Assembly (NCBI RefSeq): GCF_022662015.1
Contig: NZ_JAKMCM010000005.1
Span: 186,001-250,000 of the forward strand
Length of the DNA: 64,000 nucleotides
Source of the DNA: Aestuariivivens sediminicola
GTDB taxonomy: Bacteria > Bacteroidota > Bacteroidia > Flavobacteriales > Flavobacteriaceae
Reading direction: 5' to 3'
A program made the translations under genes and the position numbers. Shown piece by piece: positions 1-8,548 of this stretch (its first letter is position 1; every line of letters starts with the position of its first letter). The notes under the pieces were generated by a model that was not told the DNA's origin, did no database searches, and saw only the letters and a program-made list of their open reading frames with translations.

Positions 1-209
1 TGAACCCGGTCAAGGTCGTCTGTTTTTAATATGTCCGCTACTCGAATATCGTTGTTTTGAACGAACTTCTTTATCAATTCTTTATCTGAAATCATCGCAT
101 CATTAGGGTCTGAAATAGACCTGGCAAATGTCAAATTAGGTGTTAAAACACCTAATAGTGATAAACCTCCCAGTTTAATGAATTCGTCTCGGCTCAATTT
201 AGTTCTCAT
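1..209 (-). CDS. Exported protein of unknown function (N-terminal part, cut by window edge)
   Basis: Only the first 69 codons are present; the frame is open to base 1. The N-terminus has a signal of the kind SRDEFIKLGGLSLLGVLTP, which resembles the Tat-like signals (S-R-x-x-F-x-K followed by a short hydrophobic run) common on Bacteroidota periplasmic enzymes, but the usual twin arginine is R-D here, so Sec export is equally possible. Cleavage is probably near residue 29 (TFA-RS). The mature part seen is polar and helical-looking and I do not recognise it. It lies 26 bases downstream of the DUF6090 gene on the same strand, so the two are probably co-transcribed. Confidence 0.6.
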   Translation of the reverse strand, partial: MRTKLSRDEFIKLGGLSLLGVLTPNLTFARSISDPNDAMISDKELIKKFVQNNDIRVADILKTDDLDRV

Positions 210-235
210 AGTGCTCTAATTATTTAAATCAATTT

Positions 236-1015
236 TCAATGGGTTGCTTTAATATCCGCGATCTGATCTCGAATAGTGCTCCCCAGGTTTTGTATAATTT
301 CCATTCCACCCAGACGGTCTTTATGAATATCCATCATATCGTATAACTTTGGATTAAGACTTTTATCTGCCCGGAATGCGGCTAAATTGTAAGTTGTAGA
401 AAATGATTCTTCCGCTGCTCCGGAAAAATTTGAAATCATCCGTGATTCCTTGTGCTGTGATGGTATCACGCTATAATAGTTGGCAAGTTGTGAAATCAGA
501 TCGTTACTGATTTGCTGGTTTTGTTCCGAGTACATATTTAGAAATTTTATTTGGGCATAATACTCGTGTAAATTGCCTTTTAGCGTATTAGAATCCAGTA
601 AGCTTAAAAGATCAGACATGATCAATTCTTTATAGGCATTGTCTGAGAAATGAATCACTGGTGTAAAACATGCAAATCGAAAGGCCATACCCATAATAGA
701 ATCATTTTCAATGACAGTATCCGGGTTGGCATGGGCCTGAAACAGCAATTCTGACGAATACAGAAAAAGGGTCTTTTCGGTTTGATAAACATGATTAAAG
801 TAGATACTGTCCTGTTTGATTTCCTCCACTAAATTTTCAAGCAGGGTGATGCAACGCGACAGGTCTTTTTTTCCTTCGTTCCAGTTGTTAACGCTCAGGG
901 CAATTAATATACCGATAACTACCAGGATAATTTCCCCAGTGGCGTAGATAAGGTATTTACTGAATTTATTTTCAGAAAGTAATCGCTGGCGTATGCTTCT
1001 AAAAAACTTAATCAT
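236..1015 (-). CDS. DUF6090-family membrane protein
   Basis: The protein begins MIKFFRSIRQRLLSENKFSK and continues into one hydrophobic segment (about residues 22-43, GEIILVVIGILIALSVNNWNE). This N-terminus is the hallmark of the DUF6090 family, very abundant in Flavobacteriaceae and of unknown function. The rest (about 210 residues) is soluble and helix-rich, and would lie on the far side of the inner membrane. I chose the ATG at 1015 rather than one nine codons upstream because the family starts at MIKFF. The downstream neighbour on the same strand is the truncated exported protein. Family assignment is firm; role unknown. Confidence 0.85.
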   Translation of the reverse strand: MIKFFRSIRQRLLSENKFSKYLIYATGEIILVVIGILIALSVNNWNEGKKDLSRCITLLENLVEEIKQDSIYFNHVYQTEKTLFLYSSELLFQAHANPDTVIENDSIMGMAFRFACFTPVIHFSDNAYKELIMSDLLSLLDSNTLKGNLHEYYAQIKFLNMYSEQNQQISNDLISQLANYYSVIPSQHKESRMISNFSGAAEESFSTTYNLAAFRADKSLNPKLYDMMDIHKDRLGGMEIIQNLGSTIRDQIADIKATH

Positions 1016-1436
1016 AATATTATCTTGTTTTATTTTCCGCAAGCGGCTATTTCAACCAAAGGTCTTCAGGATCTTTAATTTTGCTTTGCAAAATTGTGTT
1101 TCGATAATCTAAAGAATTTAAACATGGATTAGTGGTTGGTCATAATGGATTACAATTTAAGAATAATTCAATTGTAATGCTGACCTAGATATTACCCGAA
1201 AAAAAAAAATAGTAATATGCCCTATTTTTTTGTTAATAACTCAGCTTTTAAAAGGTAATATCTAGCTAAAAGGTTGTATCCGGGGTTAAATCCATTTTAG
1301 CGAATCGATGCTGAGGGTTAAATATTTTGTTTATTTTGTTTTGTGCAAGGGTTGTAACCTTCCAGTTTGAAAGAAGAGATCAGATGGATGGGTCGGTGAT
1401 CGTCAAAACAAAACATTAATTTAAAGAAATACAATT
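1016..1436. repeat. Divergent intergenic region with nested inverted repeats
   Basis: No gene is seen in these 421 bases. A perfect 12-bp inverted repeat, CTAGATATTACC at 1185-1196 and GGTAATATCTAG at 1254-1265, encloses an inner AT-rich hairpin (AAAAAATAG at 1204-1212, CTATTTTTT at 1222-1230). A further small dyad, AATTTTGC-TTT-GCAAAATT, lies at 1077-1095. No clear TAnnTTTG promoter box was found for the GH43-like gene. The 81-bp nested structure could be an operator, a bidirectional terminator or a tiny mobile-element remnant; no target-site duplication is visible. Confidence 0.5.
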
Positions 1437-2672
1437 ATGCATGGTTTTATGGAATGGAAGTCAACAGGGATTAAGGCCCTTTTTATGTGTTTAATGGGGA
1501 TGTTGTTAAATTGTAATGGGGAGAAGGAACCTGAATTACATATAGAAGCCCTCCCTGTAGATGCTCAGGTCCACGATGATATCCTCAGGGGGCCTTCCGT
1601 TTTAAATGACCCCGATCGTTTTGTGTGGGGAGGAAGCGTCCTGAAGGGCACGGATGGAAGATACCATATGCTTTACAATACATGGGAATGTGGCGATTCG
1701 GTTCCTGAATTCACCAACTCATGGGTGCTCCACTCCAAGATTGCCTATGCCGTTTCTGATTATCCGGATAAAGAGTTTAAATTTCAAAAAATAGTGCTTC
1801 AAGGGCGCAGGTTTGAGGGCGATTCCACAGCCTGGGATGCGCAAATGGTAACCAATCCTCATGTAAAGGAATTCGACGGAAAATACTATTTGTACTATGT
1901 AGGCTCAGTCGATCCCGGAATACAGCCCATTGGATCGAAGGGAGAAAAGCTAAACAAGCGCAATCGTGTGCAACAAACGCAGAAGTTGGGGGTCATAGCA
2001 TTTAAGGACTTTGACGCGCTTCTTTCAGGTGATTTTGTAAGGCCGGACCAGCCGCTGCTTTCACCCAGAACACGGGTAAAGGAAACTAATGTTGTCGATC
2101 CTTCTCCTGAAGGCACCAAACCGAAACCGGATAATATTATTGTTGTTAATCCGTCGGTAATCAGACGACCTTCGGATGGGAAGTACTTATTATATTTCAA
2201 GGGCAACTTTTATGACCCACATTGGAGAGGCGTTCATGGCGTTGCGATAGCGGACACACCCAATGGGCCATTTACGGCAACAGACCACTTTGTGTTTGAT
2301 ATACGAAATGCCGATGGTACCATTGCCAATGGTGAAGATCCTTATGTGTGGTATCATCATGGGCATCAAAAATTTTATGTGGTCCTTAAAGACTTTACCG
2401 GAAAAATAACATTCAATAAACCGGGTCTTGCACTTCTGGAATCGGTTGATGGCATTGCATGGACAAAACCGAATAATTCCTTTTTCATGAAGAAGGAAGT
2501 CGTTCTTAAAAACGGGGATACCATTAAAATGAACAGATTGGAACGGCCACAACTTTTAGTAGATCAAAATGGTGATCCACGGGTTTTATATTGTGCAGGA
2601 TCCATAGTCGACATCAATCCCCGAAAAGATGGCGCATCGTTTAATGTGCAGATTCCTCTAAAGGCGAAATAA
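1437..2672 (+). CDS. GH43/GH117-like five-bladed beta-propeller glycosidase, lipoprotein
   Basis: A 411-residue protein with a lipoprotein signal (hydrophobic run ending LMGMLLNC, lipidated Cys at about residue 26). The mature part shows the repeated pattern of clan GH-F-like beta-propellers: DGRYHMLYNTW, then WDAQMVTNPHVKEFDGKYYLYYVGS, NPSVIRRPSDGKYLLYFKG and NGEDPYVWYHHGHQKFYVVLKD, where Asp/Glu in blade loops would be catalytic. It probably removes a terminal sugar from a polysaccharide; the exact GH family and substrate cannot be fixed by eye. It is a single gene separated from the starch locus by 460 bases, so membership of that locus is doubtful. An alternative ATG lies four codons in. 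Confidence 0.7.
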   Translation: MHGFMEWKSTGIKALFMCLMGMLLNCNGEKEPELHIEALPVDAQVHDDILRGPSVLNDPDRFVWGGSVLKGTDGRYHMLYNTWECGDSVPEFTNSWVLHSKIAYAVSDYPDKEFKFQKIVLQGRRFEGDSTAWDAQMVTNPHVKEFDGKYYLYYVGSVDPGIQPIGSKGEKLNKRNRVQQTQKLGVIAFKDFDALLSGDFVRPDQPLLSPRTRVKETNVVDPSPEGTKPKPDNIIVVNPSVIRRPSDGKYLLYFKGNFYDPHWRGVHGVAIADTPNGPFTATDHFVFDIRNADGTIANGEDPYVWYHHGHQKFYVVLKDFTGKITFNKPGLALLESVDGIAWTKPNNSFFMKKEVVLKNGDTIKMNRLERPQLLVDQNGDPRVLYCAGSIVDINPRKDGASFNVQIPLKAK

Positions 2673-2796
2673 GGTAGTACACCAGCAGGGTGTTTGTATC
2701 CATTGAAGTCTCAATCCGCAATCCTAATGCTATCTGCAGGCAGATCTCAATTTATTTCCAGTTTTGTTTTTGAAATTCCTTAAGCAGGATGTCTCA

Positions 2797-2856
2797 AAAT
2801 TGTCCTGTGAATTTTTGAAATTCACAGGACAATTTCAAAAATTCACAGGACAATTT
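2797..2856. repeat. 18-nt element present three times (one inverted, two direct)
   Basis: AAATTGTCCTGTGAATTT (2797-2814) is followed after 3 bases by its perfect reverse complement (2818-2835) and, 3 bases later, by a second identical copy of that complement (2839-2856). The first two copies can form an 18-bp perfect hairpin with a 3-nt loop; the third can compete for the same partner. It sits in the 460-base gap 2673-3132 between the GH43-like gene and the end of the sus operon, which also holds a quasi-palindrome ATCTGC-AG-GCAGAT at 2732-2745 and otherwise no convincing gene. No U-tract follows, so it is not a standard terminator. Confidence 0.75.
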
Positions 2857-3033
2857 CTACCATTTATGCCTACTAAATTTTTAAAACATACGGATGATCA
2901 ATTGTTTCTGTGCTTAGGGCTTTGGAAGGATCTGATTGGAAGTAACTATGTTTATCATCCGGGCTATGTTTTGGTAATATGAACCTGGCTCTGCTCTCAA
3001 AGCGATTCATTTTATTATTCGACATCAGAACCG

Positions 3034-3063
3034 CAAAAAAAACACCTGCCAATAGACAGGTGT
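3034..3063 (-). terminator. Rho-independent terminator of the sus operon
   Basis: Read on the minus strand, ACACCTG and CAGGTGT pair around an 8-nt loop (3042-3063) and are followed by a run of eight T. It lies 70 bases past the stop of the last minus-strand gene of the glucan locus and is the natural end of that operon. Confidence 0.85.
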
Positions 3064-3132
3064 AAATTCTCAAAAACGAAACGATACAATTGAGGTTGTT
3101 GACTAACTCAAATTATAATATTCAAAATCGTA

Positions 3133-3846
3133 TTAATTCACTTTAAATTCAAAAATGGGCGAGCTGGAACTATGACCTTCGTTATCATGTGTAAGCACTT
3201 GCCAGTAATAGGTCGTACCAGAGGTCACATCGACCTCCAACTCCGTAGCGCTCAAATTGGTGGCCTCGGTGTTGGTCGGGGGACTGGTTGTTCCAAATAG
3301 GACATCGTATCCCGTAATGTCATTATCGACATCGCTACCTTCCCATTCCAATAAGGTGTTTGGTGATGCCGAGGGCAAAGACATCCCCATTTGCGGCGCT
3401 ACCAGCTCAGCCGGGAAAGGGGCATAAGACGAGGTCGCCGGGCCTGCGTTATAAAATTTCCAGGTGGCACTCTGTGTGGTTTCCGTCCCGGAATTTCTGG
3501 AAACAATATACCATGAATAGGGTGTGGCCCTGAGCAGGGTGACGTTTAATTGCGAATCGGACGTGGTGAACTGTGCGGTGGACTGGGTCTTCAAATTCTT
3601 AACAACGAGCTGATACGATGTTGTATTCGTAGCGTCATTCCAATTGAACAGCACATCACTTTCGGTATCGGTTATATTGGTACCTTCCGTGCATTCCGAA
3701 TTCTCATTTGGGAACACAAGTGTGGCTGCTCCCGGCGGATCGACTTCCACCGGACCCGGATCGGGATTCGGATCATCACTTCCCCCGCTACATCCAGATA
3801 AGATGGCGGCACATATAATGTAGAAAATAGAATATATGGTTTTCAT
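3133..3846 (-). CDS. Surface lipoprotein with two fibronectin type III-like domains
   Basis: The 237-residue protein has a lipoprotein signal (IICAAILSGC, Cys near residue 19) followed by GGSDDPNPDPGP, an acidic/proline linker of the kind that directs Bacteroidota lipoproteins to the cell surface. Two beta-sandwich repeats follow, each with a W-x-x-S/G core and a Y-x-W-x-V strand (YSWYIVSRN, YYWQVLTHD), typical of FN3-like modules. The start ATG overlaps the amylase stop as TGATG, giving translational coupling, so I use 3846 rather than a GTG one codon upstream. Position as last gene of the susCDE-amylase operon suggests a SusF-like glycan-binding role; there is no sequence similarity to SusF that I can see, so this is inference. 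Confidence 0.75.
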   Translation of the reverse strand: MKTIYSIFYIICAAILSGCSGGSDDPNPDPGPVEVDPPGAATLVFPNENSECTEGTNITDTESDVLFNWNDATNTTSYQLVVKNLKTQSTAQFTTSDSQLNVTLLRATPYSWYIVSRNSGTETTQSATWKFYNAGPATSSYAPFPAELVAPQMGMSLPSASPNTLLEWEGSDVDNDITGYDVLFGTTSPPTNTEATNLSATELEVDVTSGTTYYWQVLTHDNEGHSSSSPIFEFKVN

Positions 3847-6800
3847 CACTGTTTTACAATTTTTAAACTTTGAGTATTCTTGGCACCGGAGACGTTCAAT
3901 ACATAGATCCCCTTGGAAAAACGCGACATATTAATGCTAACGTAACCTTCATTTTGTGTGGTTTGATACACTAACTTACCCAAGGCCGTATACAAGCGAA
4001 TGGTATGTTCTGAGGTAGCATCCCCGAGGTAAACCTTTAAAATGTCCCTAACCGGATTCGGATAGGCACTGACAGTATCTCCAAAATATAAGGTATCCTC
4101 AAAAGCCCCCTGACATACTTTATCTCCGGTGACCTTTAAGCTATTACTCCCAGATCGCAAAACTAAGGAGATCTGAGAATCTGAGGTTGTAATCGTTGTC
4201 CCGTTTAAGTCAATACGGTAAATGGAACTACCACTCAAGTTTAAGGATACCGTGCCTTTGGTCTTATCTACCTTCGACTGCACTGCAAGGTCTTCAGGCT
4301 CTGTTATACTGATATCAAAGCACTGCTCGAAATCGGGTTGTCCGTCGACCGTAATACACAGGGTATAGTCTCCGGCTTCTAAAGTCATGTTGCTATATGT
4401 GGATGTAAAGTTCTCTTGAATGGTCATGCCATTACCTGTAATAACAACCTGATAGTTTAAGGTAGTTACGGCTGTAATAGAAACCCCTCCATTATTACTG
4501 CTGCGACAGGTTTCGTTGAATATTTGTAAAGCAAAGTTGTTGGATGGTAAGCTGAAAATTTCACAACCGCTCGAATTGACTGTTGCTCCCAATGGCGTGT
4601 TGGCGCAGGTATCGTTTGGATTGCTTACACCATCACTATCCAGATCATCAGGATCGATAAATGGTTTATCGCCATAGATCACGTAAACCCCGGGGGCTAA
4701 GGTAATGGGATCTGTTACACTGGTAATCTCGACAGGATGGTTTCTGTCCATCAGGTCGTACCAGGTACCTGTTTGTTGAAAATTCGGGGTGATGCTCGCA
4801 TCGGAGGTCCCAAAATTCCCGATAATCGTCACATGCTTGATCTCATCCCCGGTGGCACTGTCAAGCGTGAGATGAATCGTTTTAAGAGGATTCGCCAGAT
4901 CAATACTGAAATCTGTAGTTTTAAAAACAGGGGCTTCCAACTTTAATTTAAGGAGTTTAGACCAGGTCTCATAGACTGCTCTGCGCTTCACGTCGTCGTA
5001 GTATTCCCAGAGTATGGGTTTTTCACCGGTTCGTCCGTTAAAATCGATATCAATATCGTAACCTAATTCTCCAAACTGCCATATCATTTTTGGTCCCGGA
5101 ACTGTAAAGAAGAACGCCCCTGCCGACTTTAACAACTCAAGTGAGGCATCGATATTGCTCACGCCATACATCAGGCGCTGTTGGTCGTGGCTCTCCATAT
5201 AGGAAACCGCCGAAGGGCCATCAAATCCCTTCACTTTATAGGAGACATCGGAAATATTACTGTTACCACCCTTAACCAGTGCCGCGTAGCGTTCGTCCAG
5301 TCGGTTCCAGAACATAATCCCTTTACCTTCATCGGCACGGTAATCGGCCCATTGTTTTTCCTCCTCGATGCCGCCTAAATGCTCAAAGATAATATAGAAA
5401 TCAGGATCTACTTCCCACTGGTAATCGGCATATTCTTTTAGAACCGCAATTCGGTCCTCTTGCAAACCGTTGGTACAGCCTTCATCATTCGTACAGTTTT
5501 GGGTAAAGCCTTTGGTTAAATCCCATCGGAATCCATCGATATGATATTCCTCCATCCAATACTTTACGGTGCGTTCCACATAGTATTTGGTCGCATCCGA
5601 CTGATGGTTAAAATCATTGAAAAAAGCATAGGCATGTGTGGCCGTTTGATTGAAAAACGGATTATCGGCGGCGGGTTGTCCCTGATAACCACCGTTGTCG
5701 GTATTCCACATGCGATAAAAGGGATGTTGTCCAGTGGCATGGTTATAAACCACATCTACGATTACAGCCATACCGCGTTTATGGCATTCATCGATAAGTT
5801 GTTTGAAGGCGGTTGGTGTTCCGTAATATTTATCCAGGGCCATATGAAATGATGGGTTATAGCCCCAGCTCAAATTGCCGTCAAATTCGTTGAGTGGCAT
5901 GAATTCTATGGCATTAACCCCCAGGGTTTCGAGATAATCCAGCCGGGCCTTGACCGCATCAAAACTATGCAACTCATCGAAATCTCTGATGAGCAATTCA
6001 TAGATGACCAGATCCGTTTTCTCCGGACGTTGAAAATTGGTGACTTCCCAATTATATGGCGTATCGCCCGTTCTTAACAAGGTTACGGCATGGTTTGTTA
6101 AACCTGTGGGATAGGCGGGTAAATCCGGATAGGTAACAGCGTCGATATACTGGTCGTTCGTCTCTGCTAAAATGGTTGTGGAATAGGGGTCTGCCACACG
6201 AATAGCTGAATCGACAAGATACTGGTACATATGATTGGACTGCGGGGTGAGTCCAGTGAGTTCAATCCAGAACCGATCACGCGCTGTGTCCTTATTCATC
6301 AAATAGGCAGCGTCTTCGGTCCAGTTATTAAAATCGCCAATAACATGAACGGTTGTTTTTCCCGGAGCATAGAGTACCAATGTCCCTCTGGTCGGGTCGT
6401 CGGGGTCTGCATTAAATCCGTCCAGCATCCCGTCAGGCACAGGGAACAGGGGTGTTATGCGACCTTTAAATGAGGCACTTAGAACAACGTTTCCGTCATT
6501 TGCTTCAAGTACAAAATCGGTGTCTTCGTTTAAGATATAATCATAGCTGTATGTGGTTGTTCCTAATGCTGTATCTATTTCATTCCCATTGGCCTTTAGA
6601 GAAAAATTTGACGTAAAGGTGGTAGTGGCCGAAATGGTTATGGTGGTTCCCGCATCAACGATAGTGACATTATCGACGGGCGCCGTTAGAGTGAGTTCGT
6701 TGGTTGCAGGATACAGGAACTTATCGTTCGATTTTTTTTCTCCGGAACCGGTGTCCGAACCATTTTTTGCCTTTACCAATACGCCCATACGCGATATATC

Positions 6801-7133
6801 CGTTGTGCCGTAAAACGTGCTCGGGGTTAATGTAATACTATAGGTGCCATCGCCATTATTGGTTAATTTCTGGGATTCATCGGAATTGGTCCACGACCCA
6901 TTCGTGGGTGAATCCGCACCAAATGCACCACTTAAATCATAATACCAGGCCCAAAGATAAATATTATCCGGTTCATTGGCATTCCATAGCGTCGGATCGA
7001 CATTAGAGAAGGTTATCGTAATTTCTTCGGTGACCACAAAGGATGCAGGTGTTGTGCTTACATCGACGTTTTGAACCTGGCCATACCCAAAGAACGAAAT
7101 ACAACCGAGAATTAGGAGTAATAGTCTTTTCAC
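3846..7133 (-). CDS. Secreted GH13 alpha-amylase-family enzyme with T9SS C-terminal domain
   Basis: A 1095-residue multidomain enzyme. Sec signal peptide (residues 1-19, ending YGQ); N-terminal beta-rich domains (about 20-225); a CBM48-like E-set domain (about 230-340, VHVIGDFNNW); the GH13 barrel (about 370-780). Conserved GH13 regions are intact: DVVYNH (460-465), GFRWD with nucleophile Asp538, Glu584 in IIFEH, and SHD with Asp650. After this comes a calcium-binding DSDGVSNPNDTC segment (near 860) and a type A T9SS sorting domain (about 1020-1095, YPNPVRDILKVYLG ... SLKIVKQ), so it is secreted across the outer membrane and attached to the surface. It probably plays the SusG role of cutting starch outside the cell. 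The start codon is GTG; no ATG fits the signal peptide. Confidence 0.9.
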   Translation of the reverse strand: MKRLLLLILGCISFFGYGQVQNVDVSTTPASFVVTEEITITFSNVDPTLWNANEPDNIYLWAWYYDLSGAFGADSPTNGSWTNSDESQKLTNNGDGTYSITLTPSTFYGTTDISRMGVLVKAKNGSDTGSGEKKSNDKFLYPATNELTLTAPVDNVTIVDAGTTITISATTTFTSNFSLKANGNEIDTALGTTTYSYDYILNEDTDFVLEANDGNVVLSASFKGRITPLFPVPDGMLDGFNADPDDPTRGTLVLYAPGKTTVHVIGDFNNWTEDAAYLMNKDTARDRFWIELTGLTPQSNHMYQYLVDSAIRVADPYSTTILAETNDQYIDAVTYPDLPAYPTGLTNHAVTLLRTGDTPYNWEVTNFQRPEKTDLVIYELLIRDFDELHSFDAVKARLDYLETLGVNAIEFMPLNEFDGNLSWGYNPSFHMALDKYYGTPTAFKQLIDECHKRGMAVIVDVVYNHATGQHPFYRMWNTDNGGYQGQPAADNPFFNQTATHAYAFFNDFNHQSDATKYYVERTVKYWMEEYHIDGFRWDLTKGFTQNCTNDEGCTNGLQEDRIAVLKEYADYQWEVDPDFYIIFEHLGGIEEEKQWADYRADEGKGIMFWNRLDERYAALVKGGNSNISDVSYKVKGFDGPSAVSYMESHDQQRLMYGVSNIDASLELLKSAGAFFFTVPGPKMIWQFGELGYDIDIDFNGRTGEKPILWEYYDDVKRRAVYETWSKLLKLKLEAPVFKTTDFSIDLANPLKTIHLTLDSATGDEIKHVTIIGNFGTSDASITPNFQQTGTWYDLMDRNHPVEITSVTDPITLAPGVYVIYGDKPFIDPDDLDSDGVSNPNDTCANTPLGATVNSSGCEIFSLPSNNFALQIFNETCRSSNNGGVSITAVTTLNYQVVITGNGMTIQENFTSTYSNMTLEAGDYTLCITVDGQPDFEQCFDISITEPEDLAVQSKVDKTKGTVSLNLSGSSIYRIDLNGTTITTSDSQISLVLRSGSNSLKVTGDKVCQGAFEDTLYFGDTVSAYPNPVRDILKVYLGDATSEHTIRLYTALGKLVYQTTQNEGYVSINMSRFSKGIYVLNVSGAKNTQSLKIVKQ

Positions 7134-7146
7134 TTGTTTAGGGTTT

Positions 7147-7173
7147 AAAAAAGGGCAGAATGAATCTGCCCTT
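7147..7173 (-). terminator. Intra-operon hairpin with U-tract between susE and the amylase
   Basis: On the minus strand AAGGGCAGA and TCTGCCCTT pair perfectly around a 5-nt loop (7151-7173) and run into six T (7147-7152). It follows the susE stop by about 20 bases and its U-tract ends only 13 bases before the GTG start of the amylase. No promoter box is visible between hairpin and start, so it is likely a partial terminator or a 3'-end stabiliser that sets a lower level for the amylase than for susCDE. Confidence 0.75.
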
Positions 7174-7193
7174 CTAACTATTAGAGTTCTTAT

Positions 7194-8537
7194 TTATTGC
7201 ACTTGGTTAAGTGCGTAGCTACCGTCAGCTAAATTCAGTTTCACACGATAAGCACCAGCAGTAACTGCAATGTTATCGCCACCTGCATCCAGGGTCCCGT
7301 CGGCTCCTGTATCGCCATAATTTGTGTCCCAGGCATTATTTACCCTAAATTTAATTTCACCGTCTACCAGGGTTACAATATCGCCTTCGTATTCATCCGG
7401 ACGCACCTGAGTAATACTAAAATCAGGACCTGCACCACCCCAATCGTTATAACCCGATCCAACAATACCTAATACATTGGCGGCTTCCATGGTAAAGGAA
7501 TTGGCGTTAAAGTCCAGGGTAATGTTATAGTAACCTGCAGTAGAGGCAATGTTGTCTCCGCCGGCATCCAGGGTACCATCTGCACCGGTATCACCAAAAT
7601 TGGTACCCCAGTCGTTATTCAATCTGAACTTAATCTCTCCGTTCAATAACTGTACGCTTACCTTAAAGGTGTCTGTGGAATAATCATAATAGAATTTTGC
7701 ATCTGGACCTGCACCACCCCAGTCGTTATATCCGGATCCTACAACCCCCCAAGAATAAGGATCTATAGTATAGGTGTTATCGTTGGTGTTGAAGGTAATC
7801 TTATAGGTTCCTGCAGTGACGGCGATATTATCTCCACCCGCATCTAATACACCATCATTACCTGTATCACCGAAGTTGTTGGCCCAGTCGTTATTTTCTC
7901 TGAATTTGATTTCACCATCAACCAAGGTTACATAGGCTGCTAAAATACCAGCGTCTGCAGTGGTATAGAATGGAGAATCTTCAAAGGCACCCCAGTTGTT
8001 ATAACCAGATCCGACAACACCCCATGATGATATTTCAAAGGCACCACCACCAACTATTATTTCAGGGATGGTTATGTTAAGTTCCTGCACTCCGGAATAG
8101 GTTTCCAGTCCCTCCGTTCCTACAAAGGCCTTTAACCTAAAGTACAATTTACCCATGTTGGGTTCCGGGGTATCCGGATCGTCGTCAAGGCCGGCAGCTG
8201 TTGCAAAGGCCAACATCTGTCCTATGGTTACGGCCAATTCATTTCCGTCGGTGGTTCCTACGGTCGTGGCATCGGTAAAATCGCCAAGAATGGAATTCTC
8301 AAGTTCGTATGACACATTGGTAGGTACACCGAAATAGGCATCCTCCCAGGTAAAGCGCTCACCGAGGTTTCCTGAGGCATTTTTGTTCAATATATATTCT
8401 TCCGAAAAACTGTTCGAAAAACTAACGCCTTCTACAGGCTCTACAGCTGTGAACACGAGATCGTCCTCCTGATCACAGGAATTAAAGCTTAATAAAGCGA
8501 TAATTAAAAGCGATAAATATGTTATATTTTTTTTCAT
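7194..8537 (-). CDS. susE: SusE-like starch-binding outer-membrane lipoprotein
   Basis: A 447-residue lipoprotein (Cys21 in SFNSC), followed by DQEDD, an acidic surface-export type signal. Residues about 25-160 form the SusE N-terminal domain. Then come three tandem copies of a 90-residue module: 171-260, 262-352 and 355-447, each with GxVGSGYNxWG, a central DGEIKFRxNNxW, then DTGxDGxLDAGGDNI. The conserved Trp residues fit stacking against maltooligosaccharide. The modules match the repeated starch-binding domains of SusE/SusF in function and place, though the copies are much more alike here than those of Bacteroides SusE/F. Third gene after susC and susD; the stop of susD is 12 bases upstream. 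Confidence 0.88.
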   Translation of the reverse strand: MKKNITYLSLLIIALLSFNSCDQEDDLVFTAVEPVEGVSFSNSFSEEYILNKNASGNLGERFTWEDAYFGVPTNVSYELENSILGDFTDATTVGTTDGNELAVTIGQMLAFATAAGLDDDPDTPEPNMGKLYFRLKAFVGTEGLETYSGVQELNITIPEIIVGGGAFEISSWGVVGSGYNNWGAFEDSPFYTTADAGILAAYVTLVDGEIKFRENNDWANNFGDTGNDGVLDAGGDNIAVTAGTYKITFNTNDNTYTIDPYSWGVVGSGYNDWGGAGPDAKFYYDYSTDTFKVSVQLLNGEIKFRLNNDWGTNFGDTGADGTLDAGGDNIASTAGYYNITLDFNANSFTMEAANVLGIVGSGYNDWGGAGPDFSITQVRPDEYEGDIVTLVDGEIKFRVNNAWDTNYGDTGADGTLDAGGDNIAVTAGAYRVKLNLADGSYALNQVQ

Positions 8538-8548
8538 TGTATTGATTT

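Noticed and set aside
2764-2982. 72-codon open frame with repeated KFTGQF
   Set aside because: It is created by the 18-nt repeats at 2797-2856; no initiation context, no recognisable fold, and it reads through the hairpin.
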